Notes: generated by a model from the letters alone, not told the origin. Shown: positions 26,511 through 36,772, counted from the first letter of the stretch. The stretch is 58,635 bases of DNA from a bacterium (GCA_003245715.1 QKCJ01000009.1:1-58635); one strand, 5' to 3'. Numbers and translations are program-made.

Positions 26511-28898
26511 ATGAGCACAATCAAGACACTTATTAAGCGTGACGGGCGTGAGGTGCCTTTCTCAAAGGAAAAAATTGCGGACGCTATTTTCGCGGCAGCG
26601 CGCGCGGTTGGTGGTGAAGACCGCCAGCTGGCTGACGAGCTTGCGGCGGTTGTAGTGATGCTGCTTGAGAAGAATTTCAGCGCAAATGAAGTTCCTCATA
26701 TCGAACAGATTCAGGACATGGTCGAGAAGACTCTTATCGAGACCGGCCACGCCAAGACCGCCAAGGCTTATATTCTTTACCGTGACCGCCGCTCAGAGCA
26801 GCGCGCCGGTACCATGGTTCGCAAGGAATCAAGCGCCGAGAGCAACAGTACAGATATTCATCTGCTGGTTGATCCGGGCAGCAAGGCTGAATACTTTGAG
26901 TGGGACAAGGCCCGTATTGCGCAGGCTCTGGTCAAGGAAGCAAGCCTTGATGAGATGGAAGCGGCTGACATTGCCAGTACTGTCGAGAAGCGTGTTCTGC
27001 GCTCAGGCATGCGTCATATCTCAAGTTCACTGATCCGCGAACTGGTTGATAACGAACTCTTCGAACGCGGCCATCAGGCGACACTCGCCAAGCAGAATAT
27101 TCTTGGTATGCCTAAATATGACGTTGAGCAGCTTATTTTCTCAAAGAGTAATGAGAACTCAAACATCGCCGCCAACAACCCTGAAGCAATCAACCTTGCA
27201 ATTGCCGAGACTGCCCTCAAGCAGTACGCCCTGCAGGAAGTATTCTCACAGGACGTTGCCGACGCGCACCGTGACGGTCTGGTTCACCTTCACGACCTCG
27301 GTTATCCGACCCGCGTTTACTGCTCATCACACTCAATGGAGTACATCAAGAAGTACGGCCTTGATCTGGAGAACCTTGATACCTCATCAGCTCCGGCCAA
27401 GCACGCCCGCACACTGACAGGCCACCTCAACACCTTCCTTGCCAGCATGCAGGCATATTACGCAGGTGCGCTTGGTGTTGCCTACATTAACATCATGTAC
27501 GCCCCGTACCTTGAGGGAATGAGTGACGCGCAGCTCAAGCAGGAAGCGCAGCACCTGATCTTCTCATCAAGTCAGAACGCTTTCTCACGCGGCGGTCAGA
27601 CATTATTCTTGGACTTCAATATTCACACTGGTATCCCGGGATACCTCAAGGAAGTTGAAGCAATCGGTCCTGGTGGCAAGTATACAGGACGCAAGTATGG
27701 CGAGTACTCAGATACAGCAAGCCGCTTTACCCGTGCGATGCTTGAGGTCTGGGATGAAGGCGACCAGCATGGTCATATCTTCGCGTTCCCGAAATGTGAC
27801 TTCCACATCAACCACGAGACTTTCACCGATCCAAAGCAGTACGAAGTCTTCCAGTACGCTTGTGAAATCGCTTCACGCAACGGTACTCCGTACTTTATCT
27901 TTGACCGTGACGAAGTTACTCTTTCAGCCTGCTGCCGTCTGCGCACAGTGATTGAAGACAACTACATGATTACCCACCCTGAGAGCATGCGCTTCTGCGG
28001 CTTCCAGAACGTGACCATCAACATGCCGCAGTGTGCTTACCGTGCCGGTAAGGGTAACATGGAGAAATTCCTCCATGAGCTTGAGCAGACACTTCAGATC
28101 TGTATCAAGGCGCACCACCAGAAGAAGAAGTTCGCCAAGCAGTTGATGAGCGGCCCTTCAATGCCTCTCTGGCAGGTCGGCAAGACCGCAGCTGACGGTC
28201 GTCCGTATATCGACCTTGACGCTGCTACTTACATTGTCGGTATCATCGGTCTTAATGAAGCGCTTCACTACATCACCGGTAAGGAACTGCACGAGGATGA
28301 TGAATCTCTGCGTCAGGGTCTGAAAGTTGTTTCACACCTCTTCTTCGCGGTTAAGGAAGAAGGCAAGAAGCAGGGCATGAAGATCACTATCGAGGAAAGC
28401 CCGGCTGAGAGTGCATCACGCCGTATGGCCAAGATCGACCTCAAGAAGTTCCCGGAAGCAAGCGATTACGTACGCGGTTCAATTGAGGAGGACGAGGTTT
28501 ACTATACCAACTCAATTCACCTGCGTCCTGACGCTGATGTTGATATTGTTGAAAGAATCCGCAAGCAGGCCAAGTTCCACAGCCTGATTGAGTCAGGTGC
28601 GATTATTCATGCGTTTGTTGGTGAAAACCGTCCGTCTGCCGGTGCGATTGAAAGTCTGGTCAGAAAGACCTTCGAAAATACTCAGGCCGCGCAACTCACA
28701 ATTTCTCCTGAGTTCACCATCTGCCGCATCTGTAACCGTATTTCATACGGCGTAGCAGATACCTGCCGTCACTGTGGCGCGAAGAACTTCGAGTTCCGCC
28801 GCGACCACGTTGGTGAGGATTGCTGCACCTGGAGCAAGGAAGCGTTCATGGCCTTTGACGCGCTTAACAAGGCTGTTGAGACTCCGGTCGAGGCGTAA
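26511..28898 (+). CDS. nrdD: anaerobic ribonucleoside-triphosphate reductase
   Basis: Class III reductase of 795 residues, converting NTPs to dNTPs by glycyl radical chemistry. Two ATP-cone-like regions occupy residues 1-95 and about 105-200. The catalytic barrel includes FQNVTINMPQ, GIIGLNEALHYITG and HAFVGENRPS. A C-terminal zinc ribbon has CRIC and CRHC (near 745-762). Downstream of it the expected RxxGY glycyl-radical loop is not recognisable; the only glycine nearby is in RRDHVGEDCC. Neither other frame restores the motif. GGGGGGAG precedes the start. The activase gene nrdG follows. Confidence 0.93.
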   Translation: MSTIKTLIKRDGREVPFSKEKIADAIFAAARAVGGEDRQLADELAAVVVMLLEKNFSANEVPHIEQIQDMVEKTLIETGHAKTAKAYILYRDRRSEQRAGTMVRKESSAESNSTDIHLLVDPGSKAEYFEWDKARIAQALVKEASLDEMEAADIASTVEKRVLRSGMRHISSSLIRELVDNELFERGHQATLAKQNILGMPKYDVEQLIFSKSNENSNIAANNPEAINLAIAETALKQYALQEVFSQDVADAHRDGLVHLHDLGYPTRVYCSSHSMEYIKKYGLDLENLDTSSAPAKHARTLTGHLNTFLASMQAYYAGALGVAYINIMYAPYLEGMSDAQLKQEAQHLIFSSSQNAFSRGGQTLFLDFNIHTGIPGYLKEVEAIGPGGKYTGRKYGEYSDTASRFTRAMLEVWDEGDQHGHIFAFPKCDFHINHETFTDPKQYEVFQYACEIASRNGTPYFIFDRDEVTLSACCRLRTVIEDNYMITHPESMRFCGFQNVTINMPQCAYRAGKGNMEKFLHELEQTLQICIKAHHQKKKFAKQLMSGPSMPLWQVGKTAADGRPYIDLDAATYIVGIIGLNEALHYITGKELHEDDESLRQGLKVVSHLFFAVKEEGKKQGMKITIEESPAESASRRMAKIDLKKFPEASDYVRGSIEEDEVYYTNSIHLRPDADVDIVERIRKQAKFHSLIESGAIIHAFVGENRPSAGAIESLVRKTFENTQAAQLTISPEFTICRICNRISYGVADTCRHCGAKNFEFRRDHVGEDCCTWSKEAFMAFDALNKAVETPVEA

Positions 28899-28918
28899 GC
28901 CATAAATGAGTTAAACCC

Positions 28919-28965
28919 AAGGGGCGTGGATTTTTCTGTAAAAGCAGAAAGCTCCTGCCCCTTTT
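28919..28965 (+). promoter_or_regulatory. hairpin between nrdD and nrdG
   Basis: Outer stem AAGGGGC / GCCCCTT encloses a smaller TTCTG/CAGAA hairpin and ends in TTTT. It may be a partial terminator that lowers nrdG relative to nrdD, or an RNA-processing site. Confidence 0.55.
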
Positions 28966-29004
28966 ATATGTAATGTGTTTTCTGTAGTTCGGGGGAGTGC
29001 GGTA

Positions 29005-29724
29005 ATGGATATCCGGGGGCTGATCAAGAGCAGTTTCAATGAGTGGGAAGGGCGCATCAGTGCGGTTGTCTTTACTGCTCACTGTAACTGGCGCTGCCCT
29101 TACTGTCATGGTGCGGCGCTGGTGCTTGAGCCTGACTCACTGCCGCCGATTCCCGTTGAAGAGGTCATGGCTTTTGTTAAAGAGCGTGGTGACTGGATTG
29201 ACGGGATTGCCATTACTGGCGGCGAGCCGACACTGCAGCCTGATCTGCCGGAGTTTATCCGCGAGATAAAAAAGAAACTGCCGGTCAAGCTTGAAACTAA
29301 CGGGACCAATCCGCAGGTGATAAAGCATCTGCTTGATGAGAAGTTGCTTGACTGTTTATGCCTTGATTATAAGGCTCCGCTTGATGATGCCTTGCTTGGC
29401 CTGACTTCTGTACCTGAGAGTGTTGCGGCAATTGACAAGGTAAGCGAGAGCTATAAGCTGGCGCGTTCGGTTGCCGGCGATATTGAAGTCGAGTTTCATA
29501 CGACCTTATGCCCGACGTTTATAGATGTCGAAACAATCAGGCGAATGGCTTCGCAGCTTGACTGCCCGAATGGCTTGTGGGTGATGCAGCAGTATGAGAT
29601 AGATGTTGAGATGCTTGATAAGCCGGTTGCTGGCAGTGACCGCTTCTCGCATGAGCAGCTTGCTGATCTTGAAGCAGCGGCAAAAGAATTCCACCAGAAG
29701 ACGCTCTTGCGCAAGGGTAAGTGA
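29005..29724 (+). CDS. nrdG: anaerobic RNR activating enzyme (radical SAM)
   Basis: Radical SAM enzyme of 239 residues that would install the glycyl radical on NrdD. The cluster motif CNWRCPYC is near residue 27, the SAM-binding ITGGEPTLQ near 70, and KLETNGTNP near 95. I chose ATG 29005 because GGGGGAG lies 8 nt upstream. It is longer than E. coli NrdG and resembles the activases paired with archaeal/Thermotoga-type NrdD. Cotranscription with nrdD across the intervening hairpin is likely. Confidence 0.9.
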   Translation: MDIRGLIKSSFNEWEGRISAVVFTAHCNWRCPYCHGAALVLEPDSLPPIPVEEVMAFVKERGDWIDGIAITGGEPTLQPDLPEFIREIKKKLPVKLETNGTNPQVIKHLLDEKLLDCLCLDYKAPLDDALLGLTSVPESVAAIDKVSESYKLARSVAGDIEVEFHTTLCPTFIDVETIRRMASQLDCPNGLWVMQQYEIDVEMLDKPVAGSDRFSHEQLADLEAAAKEFHQKTLLRKGK

Positions 29725-29797
29725 TTCTGCCGTTTTTTTACATGGCGTTATTATATTTATTATTTGTTGCGGAAAATAATTAAACATAGGGAGCGTT

Positions 29798-30481
29798 ATG
29801 AAGCTGGCTTGTCCAAAATGCGATGAAGATATTCAGGCGGGTGACATTAATATGTCTGAAGCGGTTTTCTTCTGCCGCCGCTGTAATGAGATCTTCCCGA
29901 TCAATAAGCAGGTGGTTGAATCTGAATATATACCTGCGGATTTTGAACTTGATGAGGTGCCTGCGGGTGTCACGGTTGAAGATGGCTTTGAGGGAAAAGT
30001 AATCACTGCCAGTAACAGGAGTCTTGGTGGATTTGTCTTCGCGCTGGTTTTTGGCGGGATGTTTACCGGTATCCCCGGAACTATTGCCTTGCAGGGTGAT
30101 ATCTTTGAGAAGGAAGGTCTCTTTGGTGTTCTCTTTCTCATACCGTTTTTTCTGGTTGGCTTTACTGCTCTTAGCTTTGCGTTGATTATGCTTCTTGGCA
30201 AGACCAGAGTAATGATTGGTGAGAGTGTTTGCCGGGCGTTTGTTGGCGTTGGCAGTATCGGCTGGAAGAAAGAATTTTATCCTTCTGATGTGACCGGTAT
30301 CTATAAGCGCGTCTGCGGGCATAAAGGCGGCAGTAACGGCAGCGGCGGAACACCAATGTATCATATCGTCGTTGAGCGTGAGAGTACGGGTGCGGTAAAA
30401 TTCGGTATGTTTGTGAGTGAGAAGAAGCTTGACTATATGTTTTACGCAATAAAGAAGCTACTTAAGGATCAGGAAATATAA
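29798..30481 (+). CDS. zinc-ribbon membrane protein, hypothetical
   Basis: 227 residues of unknown function. An N-terminal zinc ribbon is formed by CPKC (near 5) and CRRC (near 27). Two membrane helices follow at about 75-98 and 106-135. The C-terminal soluble domain (about 140-227) has alternating strands ending in a YAIKKLLKDQE helix. The stop codon is one base before the TTG start of the radical SAM gene, so the two are probably translated together. Confidence 0.72.
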   Translation: MKLACPKCDEDIQAGDINMSEAVFFCRRCNEIFPINKQVVESEYIPADFELDEVPAGVTVEDGFEGKVITASNRSLGGFVFALVFGGMFTGIPGTIALQGDIFEKEGLFGVLFLIPFFLVGFTALSFALIMLLGKTRVMIGESVCRAFVGVGSIGWKKEFYPSDVTGIYKRVCGHKGGSNGSGGTPMYHIVVERESTGAVKFGMFVSEKKLDYMFYAIKKLLKDQEI

Positions 30482-30482
30482 A

Positions 30483-31475
30483 TTGTTTAGTATGCAGAGA
30501 GCCGAGTATTACAGCAAAAATGAAAAAGGGGAGGTCAAGTGCCTGCTCTGTCCGCATGGCTGTGTTATACCAGAAGGCGGCCGGGGTATTTGTCTGGCGC
30601 GGGTGGTTGAAGGTGGAGAGCTTTATGCTGACGCTTATGACCAGCTCTGTTCATTTGGCACAGACCCGGTTGAAAAGAAACCTCTCTATCATTTTTATCC
30701 GGGGCAGAATATTTTCTCAATCGGTTCATGGGGCTGTAACTTCAAGTGTTCATTCTGTCAGAACTGGCAGATCTCCCAGCAGGAGATGCACGGCCGGGAG
30801 ATGCCGCCGGACTGTCTGGCGGAGGTGGCTGAAGGCTCGATTGGGGTGGCGTATACTTACGCTGAGCCATATGTTAATTTTGAGTACGTCCGCGACTGCT
30901 GCCGTGAGGTGCGCGCGGCCGGGCTGAAAAATGTGATGGTGAGCAACGGTTATTACAATCCTGAACCGCTGACGGAATTGCTTGAGTATGTCGATGCTTT
31001 TAATATCGACCTCAAGGCCTTTAATAATTCTTTTTACCGCGAGTTCTGCAAGGGAACAATCGAACCGGTGCTTGAGACTTTGAAGGCTATTGCCGGAAAG
31101 GCGCATCTTGAAATTACAACGCTGCTGATACCCGGGCAGAATGATGATCCGGATGATCTGGCGGCGCAGGCTGAGTGGATAAGGGATAATTGCGGTGCGG
31201 GAACGCCGCTGCATCTTTCGGGATATTTTCCGAGTTATAAATGCGACATACCGGCAACGAGTGCGCAGGATCTGCTGGATGCGGCGAAGATCTGTAAAGA
31301 ATTTCTGCAACATGTTTATATCGGTAATATCAGTATTGCCGATACGCAGAACACCTATTGCTGGAAGTGCGGTGATCTGCTGGTCAAGCGCGAAGGATAT
31401 TTTACCGAGATTCGCGGCCTCGATGAGAAGGGGCGTTGCATTTCGTGTGAGGCTGAGAACGGCTTTGTTCTTTGA
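30483..31475 (+). CDS. amrS: AmrS-type radical SAM protein
   Basis: 330-residue member of the AmmeMemoRadiSam (AmrS/YjjW-like) family. An N-terminal cysteine motif CLLCPHGC is near residue 20, and the radical SAM motif CNFKCSFC near 84. IDLKAFNNSFY and ITTLLIPGQND are family signatures. A late YCWKCGD motif suggests a third metal site. The TTG start is supported by AGGA 8 nt upstream and coupling to the preceding gene; ATG 30492 lacks suitable spacing. The AMMECR1 and Memo partners are not in the window. The reaction of this family is not firmly established. Confidence 0.88.
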   Translation: MFSMQRAEYYSKNEKGEVKCLLCPHGCVIPEGGRGICLARVVEGGELYADAYDQLCSFGTDPVEKKPLYHFYPGQNIFSIGSWGCNFKCSFCQNWQISQQEMHGREMPPDCLAEVAEGSIGVAYTYAEPYVNFEYVRDCCREVRAAGLKNVMVSNGYYNPEPLTELLEYVDAFNIDLKAFNNSFYREFCKGTIEPVLETLKAIAGKAHLEITTLLIPGQNDDPDDLAAQAEWIRDNCGAGTPLHLSGYFPSYKCDIPATSAQDLLDAAKICKEFLQHVYIGNISIADTQNTYCWKCGDLLVKREGYFTEIRGLDEKGRCISCEAENGFVL

Positions 31476-31579
31476 GTTGAGCGGAGCAGGCAAGGCACGA
31501 TAAATAGTGGTTCGGGGGAGAGTTTAAAAGATAATGCCGGGAGTTTTGTCCGGTTTTTGTACGGGGAGAGGTTGATAAA

Positions 31580-34500
31580 ATGTACTTGAGCAGAGTTGAT
31601 CTCAACGGTTTTAAGTCTTTTGCGGATAAGACATCCTTTGATCTTGATAAGGGGATTACCGCTATTCTTGGGCCTAACGGTTGTGGTAAATCAAATGTGG
31701 TTGACGCAATCAAGTGGGTGCTTGGAGAATCAAGCGCTAAGAACCTGCGTGGTTCACAGATGCTGGATGTTATCTTTGCCGGCAGTGAAGGGCGTAAGGC
31801 TTCAGGCATGGCCGAGGTCAGCCTGCATTTTAATAATGAAGATGGTACTCTGCCAATTGAGTATAACGAAGTCTGCGTTACCCGCCGGCTCTTCCGTTCA
31901 GGCGAGAGTGAGTATCTGATTAACGGGCAGCTCTGCCGCAAGCGTGATATCCGCGATCTCTTCCTTGATACTGGTGTTGGTATGTCTGCTTATTCCTTTA
32001 TCGAGCAGGGCAGGGTTGAGGCACTTCTGCAGGCTAAACCAGCCGAGCGGCGAATGGTGCTTGAGGAAGCTGCCGGTATCAGCAAGTACAAGCAGCGCCG
32101 CAAGGAAACTTTGTCGCGCCTTGACCGTACCAACCAGTACCTCTATCGCGTCAATGATATTGTCGATGAGATTGAGAAAAATATCCGCCGCGTTTCACGT
32201 CAGGCGCAGAATGCTCGCCGCTGGCAGTCACTCAAGAATGAGCTTGATCAGGTTCGTACCCTGCACTATACCCGTTCCTATCAGAAGCTTCTTGATAACC
32301 TTGAGAAGATCAATCAGGAAAAATCCGAGGTGCAGGAGCTTTACAGCCGCGAAGCAGCCTCTCAGGCGGAAGCGACAAATCTCATTACCGAACTGACCAA
32401 TCAGGAAATGGATTTATCTGTAAAGGTCGAGAGCAGCGAGAAGGAATTCCGTGAGATTCAGGAAGAGTTAAATCAGGTGCAGATCGAACTGGCTACCGCC
32501 AGCGAACGCCGTGAGAATCTGGCCTCGGAACGGGCTGAAGCTGAGGTTCGTGCCAAGCAACTGGCTGAGCGTCTTGAATCGATCAAGGCTGACATGGAAA
32601 AAGCTTCATCTGAGCTTGAAGGCGCGCGGACTGAGTATGAAAAATACAACAATGTCTTGTCTGGTCAGGATGGCCGTCGCGGTGAGTTGCAGTCGATTCT
32701 TGATAACTGTGAACAGCGTGTTGACCAGTTGCGTAAAGATATTCTTAATATTACAGAGCGCCGCAATGAAATCCGTGCGGAAGAAGTACGTGCCGAGAGC
32801 CGTGAGTCAGGCTTGCAGGAACGTCTGCAGCAGCTTGCCACACGTGAGCAGGCACTAGTTGAGCGTGAGGCGCAGACTAATGCCCGACTTGAGGAATTGC
32901 GCGAGAAACTTGCAACTGTCAGCGCAGGTATTGAAGAACTTAATAATATTATTAATAATGCAAAAGAAGAAGAGCGCCGTCTTCGCGAATCTGCTTCTTC
33001 TTTCGATCAGAAAATAGCCGAACTTAGTAACCGCATCTCCGCTCTTGAGAGTCGCCGCTCAACGCTGCAGGATCTTGAGGATGAGATGGATGGGGCGTTT
33101 GCCGGTGTGAAGGCAGTGCTCAAGGCGCGTGAGCGTGGCGAGAGTATGTGCTCTGATATTGAAGGTATGGTTGCTGACCTGATGGTTGTGCCGCAGGAGT
33201 ATGCCATTGCCATCGAAACGACTATCGGCGGGCAGGCGCAGGATATTGTCGTCAAGACTGCGCGCGGCGCGCAGGACTGCATTAATTACCTGAAGAATAA
33301 CCACGCTGGACGTGCGACCTTTCTGCCGCTTGACCGTATCCGCCCGCGTCAGGAACTAAGCGATGATCTGATTAAGCTGCCCGGAGTTATCGGTGAGGCG
33401 TTTGATCTTGTCGAGTTTAAAGAACAGCACATGCCGGTTATGGAATACCTCCTTAATGGCGTGCTGATTGTTGAGAACCTTTCAGTTGCGCGTGAGCTCT
33501 CTGGTGGTAAGGCACGTGGTGTTCGGATTGTCACCCTTGATGGTGATATCATAAATCCGCATGGTGCGATGACCGGTGGTCAGGGCAACCGTCAGCGTGC
33601 GGGGCTTATCGCCCGTAAAGCTGAGAAGGATGCGCTTGGCGCAGAGATCGAAGAGCGCAAGGCACAGATTGATGAAGCTATTCGCGCAAAAGAAGAAGCT
33701 CTTAATAAGGCTAATTCTGCCACCAATAATAATTCAGAGGTTGAGGCGCAGCTTGCTGAGGCGCTGAAGGTTGGGCGCGAGTATGAGATGGAGTTGTCTG
33801 TAAAAGAAAGCGAAGCTCGCCGCGTCGAGCAGGACAGGGCTGAGTTTGATGCTGAAGCGGGGATGCTTAACTCTGAAATCGGAACACTCTCTGAAAACAA
33901 GGGTGGCTTTGAGCAGGAGAAGGTCGCGCTTACTGAGAAAGAAAAATCTTCAGAGCTTGAGCTTGAGGAAACTCTTAATAAAATGCGTCAGGCTCGTTGC
34001 GAGCTTGATGCGCTTGGCGAGTCTCTGGCCGGTGTTCGTGAGAGCCGCGCGCAGGCGCACAGCATGGTCAGTGAACTTGAGCGCCGTCTTGAAATGCTTG
34101 GCCGGGACAAGTCTGAGCGTGATGAAGAACTTGCCCACTGTACCTCAAGTATCGAGCGTTCAGGGCAGGAGCGTGAGAATATTGTCAACCGTCTGGAAGA
34201 CCTGAAGGATACGGAAAAGGATCTGCTCAACCGCCGTGACAACGCGCATACCGGCGATGTCGGCGACCGTGAGAAACTCAAGGGGATCCGCGAGCAGCTT
34301 GAGCAGTACCGCAATCAGGAGAAGGCCAGCCAGCGCCGCATCAACGAAGCCAATGAAGCGCTTGGTAACTTCCGCATTCGCGAGAATGAGATTAACCTCA
34401 AGATGCAGAACATTGCCGAGAAAGCCGAGGTCGAACTTGAGATTACCGACCTTAAGGAGCGCGCTGAAACTTTCCGCGAGGAACATGCTCCGGTTATCTC

Positions 34501-35311
34501 CGCACTAACCGGTGAGGAGATCGAGCAGCAGTCTGAGGATGATGATACTCAACTTAAAACCCCTGACGGTACGCCGATCTTGTGCCTGACTGATGAGCAG
34601 CTTGGCGGATATATCCGTGAGGTTGAGGTTAAGATCGAGCGGATCGGACCGGTTAACATGTGCGCGATTGAAGAGCTTGCCGAGCTTGAGGCGCGAGCTG
34701 AATTTCTCAAGTCCGAGCAGGATGATATTACTGAAGCAGCCAATAATCTGCTTGAAGTTATTGAGAAGCTTAACGGTGAGTGTAACCGCCGTTTTGAGCA
34801 GACCTTTGAGACGGTTCGTGAAAACTTCCAGGATATGTTCCGCTTCCTTTTTGGCGGTGGCCGGGCTGATCTGGTGCTTGAGCAACCGGAAGAAGGGCAG
34901 GACTTGCTTGACTGTGGCATTGATATCATCGCCCGTCCTCCCGGTAAAGAGCCAAAGAGTATCTCGCTTCTCTCCGGTGGTGAGAAGGCGCTCTGTGCGG
35001 TTGCGCTACTCTTTGCGATCTTCCGCAGCAAGCCAAGCCCGTTCTGTATCCTCGACGAGGTTGACGGCCCGCTTGATGAGTCAAATATCGACCGCTTCAT
35101 GAGTGCGGTGCGTAACTTCACTGATGAGACCCAGTTTATCCTCATCTCACACGCCAAGCGTACCATGAGTATGACCGATACCATCTATGGTGTTACTCAG
35201 CAGCATCCTGGTGTTTCTACCAAGTACAGTCTGCGCTTCAAGGATGCTACCCGACGCGCTGCGCCTGAGGATGGTGTGGCGGTTGAGGAAGCGGAAGCAA
35301 AACGCGCATAA
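31580..35311 (+). CDS. smc: chromosome segregation protein SMC
   Basis: SMC of 1,243 residues, slightly longer than the usual 1,180. It is the ATPase that organises and segregates chromosomes with ScpA/ScpB. Walker A GPNGCGKSN is at residue 32. Coiled coils span about 170-500 and 670-1000, and the hinge is about 505-660 with a GAMTGGQ motif. The C-terminal head carries the signature LLSGGEKAL and Walker B FCILDEVDGPLDESN. GGGGAGAGG precedes the ATG. scpA and scpB are not adjacent. A strong terminator follows. Confidence 0.97.
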   Translation: MYLSRVDLNGFKSFADKTSFDLDKGITAILGPNGCGKSNVVDAIKWVLGESSAKNLRGSQMLDVIFAGSEGRKASGMAEVSLHFNNEDGTLPIEYNEVCVTRRLFRSGESEYLINGQLCRKRDIRDLFLDTGVGMSAYSFIEQGRVEALLQAKPAERRMVLEEAAGISKYKQRRKETLSRLDRTNQYLYRVNDIVDEIEKNIRRVSRQAQNARRWQSLKNELDQVRTLHYTRSYQKLLDNLEKINQEKSEVQELYSREAASQAEATNLITELTNQEMDLSVKVESSEKEFREIQEELNQVQIELATASERRENLASERAEAEVRAKQLAERLESIKADMEKASSELEGARTEYEKYNNVLSGQDGRRGELQSILDNCEQRVDQLRKDILNITERRNEIRAEEVRAESRESGLQERLQQLATREQALVEREAQTNARLEELREKLATVSAGIEELNNIINNAKEEERRLRESASSFDQKIAELSNRISALESRRSTLQDLEDEMDGAFAGVKAVLKARERGESMCSDIEGMVADLMVVPQEYAIAIETTIGGQAQDIVVKTARGAQDCINYLKNNHAGRATFLPLDRIRPRQELSDDLIKLPGVIGEAFDLVEFKEQHMPVMEYLLNGVLIVENLSVARELSGGKARGVRIVTLDGDIINPHGAMTGGQGNRQRAGLIARKAEKDALGAEIEERKAQIDEAIRAKEEALNKANSATNNNSEVEAQLAEALKVGREYEMELSVKESEARRVEQDRAEFDAEAGMLNSEIGTLSENKGGFEQEKVALTEKEKSSELELEETLNKMRQARCELDALGESLAGVRESRAQAHSMVSELERRLEMLGRDKSERDEELAHCTSSIERSGQERENIVNRLEDLKDTEKDLLNRRDNAHTGDVGDREKLKGIREQLEQYRNQEKASQRRINEANEALGNFRIRENEINLKMQNIAEKAEVELEITDLKERAETFREEHAPVISALTGEEIEQQSEDDDTQLKTPDGTPILCLTDEQLGGYIREVEVKIERIGPVNMCAIEELAELEARAEFLKSEQDDITEAANNLLEVIEKLNGECNRRFEQTFETVRENFQDMFRFLFGGGRADLVLEQPEEGQDLLDCGIDIIARPPGKEPKSISLLSGGEKALCAVALLFAIFRSKPSPFCILDEVDGPLDESNIDRFMSAVRNFTDETQFILISHAKRTMSMTDTIYGVTQQHPGVSTKYSLRFKDATRRAAPEDGVAVEEAEAKRA

Positions 35312-35333
35312 GCTGAGATCGGTTTGTAATATA

Positions 35334-35363
35334 AATCCACCCTTTTTGGGGGTGGATTTTTTT
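35334..35363 (+). terminator. smc terminator
   Basis: Stem AATCCACCC / GGGTGGATT with a 7-nt loop and a T tract. Confidence 0.88.
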
Positions 35364-35428
35364 ATGGTGAAACCCCGGGATTTCTGTATAATTTTGCGAA
35401 TCACAGTCAAATTCTGAAAGCGTGTAAA

Positions 35429-36679
35429 ATGTTTATGATAAAACTAGCCTGGCGGTACGTTCATGCCAGAATTATTAATTTTGTCGCGGTGCTGGTGGTG
35501 GCGATGACCTTGATGGCTTCGATTGTTGTACTTGGGGTTATTGACGGGATGTTGGTTGATATGGAGCGGCGCATCCGGGATCTTGGCGAGCAGGTGGCGG
35601 TATTCTTTCAGGACCCTGTGCCGCAGACGAGTCTGCGTGAAATTAACCTGCCTGAAGGAGTCAAGGGCTTTACCCCGCTGGTTGAGGATTACGCGCTTCT
35701 CAAGCACGGGATGATAACCGAGCCCGGTGTTGCTTACGGTATTGATCTGGCTGAGGAGATGAAATACTCAAGTATCGCCCAGCACGTTCAGGACTTCCGG
35801 ATTAATCCGCTTGATCCTCAGTGGTTTGCTCCGGGGACTGACAATCAGGGCTTGCCGGGTGCGTTTGTCGGTATCATGCTTGCCGAGCGTATGGCGCTGA
35901 AGCCTGGTGATGTCATGACTGTTAATTACGCACCGTCAGGATCAAATGAACTTAAGCGCATGGACTTTATGGTCAGCAGTATTTTTAAGAGCGGCTCTCC
36001 GCTTAAGGATCGTAACGGTTTTTATATTCCGATCTCAGCCGCGCGGCAGATGTTCATGTCACCCGCGCATGCCAGGCAGGGCGGGGTAAGTGCGCTTTCA
36101 TTCTTTCTTGATGAGCCTGATAATGCCAATAAACTTGAGCGGCCGGTGGTCAAGGCGGTGATGCAGGGGCTTGAAGGGCAACTTCGCGGACTGCGCAGCA
36201 CAACCTGGCAGAAGCGCTGGCGTTCGATGTATGAAAGTATGGCCTACGAGAATATGCTGATGGAAGTGGTTTTATTCTTCATGAATTTCTCTGCCGGTTT
36301 CTGTGTTTTTGCGGTGCTGGCGACACTGGTCAGCCGGAGGGTGAAGGATGTCGGTTTGCTCAGGTGTTTGGGCGCAAGGCGGCGGCATACGGTCGGGATA
36401 TTTCTTATTGTCGGGCTTATTATCGGCCTGATGGGCGTGGTTCTTGGCGTTGCCGGCGGTTATCTGGTTGGCTATAACGTCAGTGATATCTGGGAGTTCT
36501 TTACCGGGCAGCCGCTCTATCCGCCGCATATGTTTGGTCACGCTTCACAGCCGGTGATCTATCTGCACAAGGTGATTGTTTATGCTGTGGGGGCGGTTCT
36601 GATCTCTGTACTTTCCGCGCTTTATCCGGCGATCTGGGCGGGATGCCGTGAGCCGGTTGAGTCTTTGCGTGACGGTTGA
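35429..36679 (+). CDS. FtsX/LolC-type ABC permease
   Basis: Permease of 416 residues with the MacB/FtsX/LolC topology: one N-terminal helix (about 15-40), a large periplasmic domain (45-270), then three helices near 285-310, 325-355 and 380-400. The motif VKDVGLLRCLGARRRHTV lies at the coupling region. With the following ATPase it would form an exporter of the LolCDE or MacB class, possibly moving lipoproteins or extracting envelope substrates. Only one permease gene is present, implying a homodimer. ATG 35435 is an alternative start. Confidence 0.85.
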   Translation: MFMIKLAWRYVHARIINFVAVLVVAMTLMASIVVLGVIDGMLVDMERRIRDLGEQVAVFFQDPVPQTSLREINLPEGVKGFTPLVEDYALLKHGMITEPGVAYGIDLAEEMKYSSIAQHVQDFRINPLDPQWFAPGTDNQGLPGAFVGIMLAERMALKPGDVMTVNYAPSGSNELKRMDFMVSSIFKSGSPLKDRNGFYIPISAARQMFMSPAHARQGGVSALSFFLDEPDNANKLERPVVKAVMQGLEGQLRGLRSTTWQKRWRSMYESMAYENMLMEVVLFFMNFSAGFCVFAVLATLVSRRVKDVGLLRCLGARRRHTVGIFLIVGLIIGLMGVVLGVAGGYLVGYNVSDIWEFFTGQPLYPPHMFGHASQPVIYLHKVIVYAVGAVLISVLSALYPAIWAGCREPVESLRDG

Positions 36680-36772
36680 TAAAAAGACTGTTTGTCTGTT
36701 TGTAAAAAAATATCTGAAAAAAAAGCTTGCCGTTTTTTATTCTGCGGTATAGTCAATTATATGGGGCTGGTT

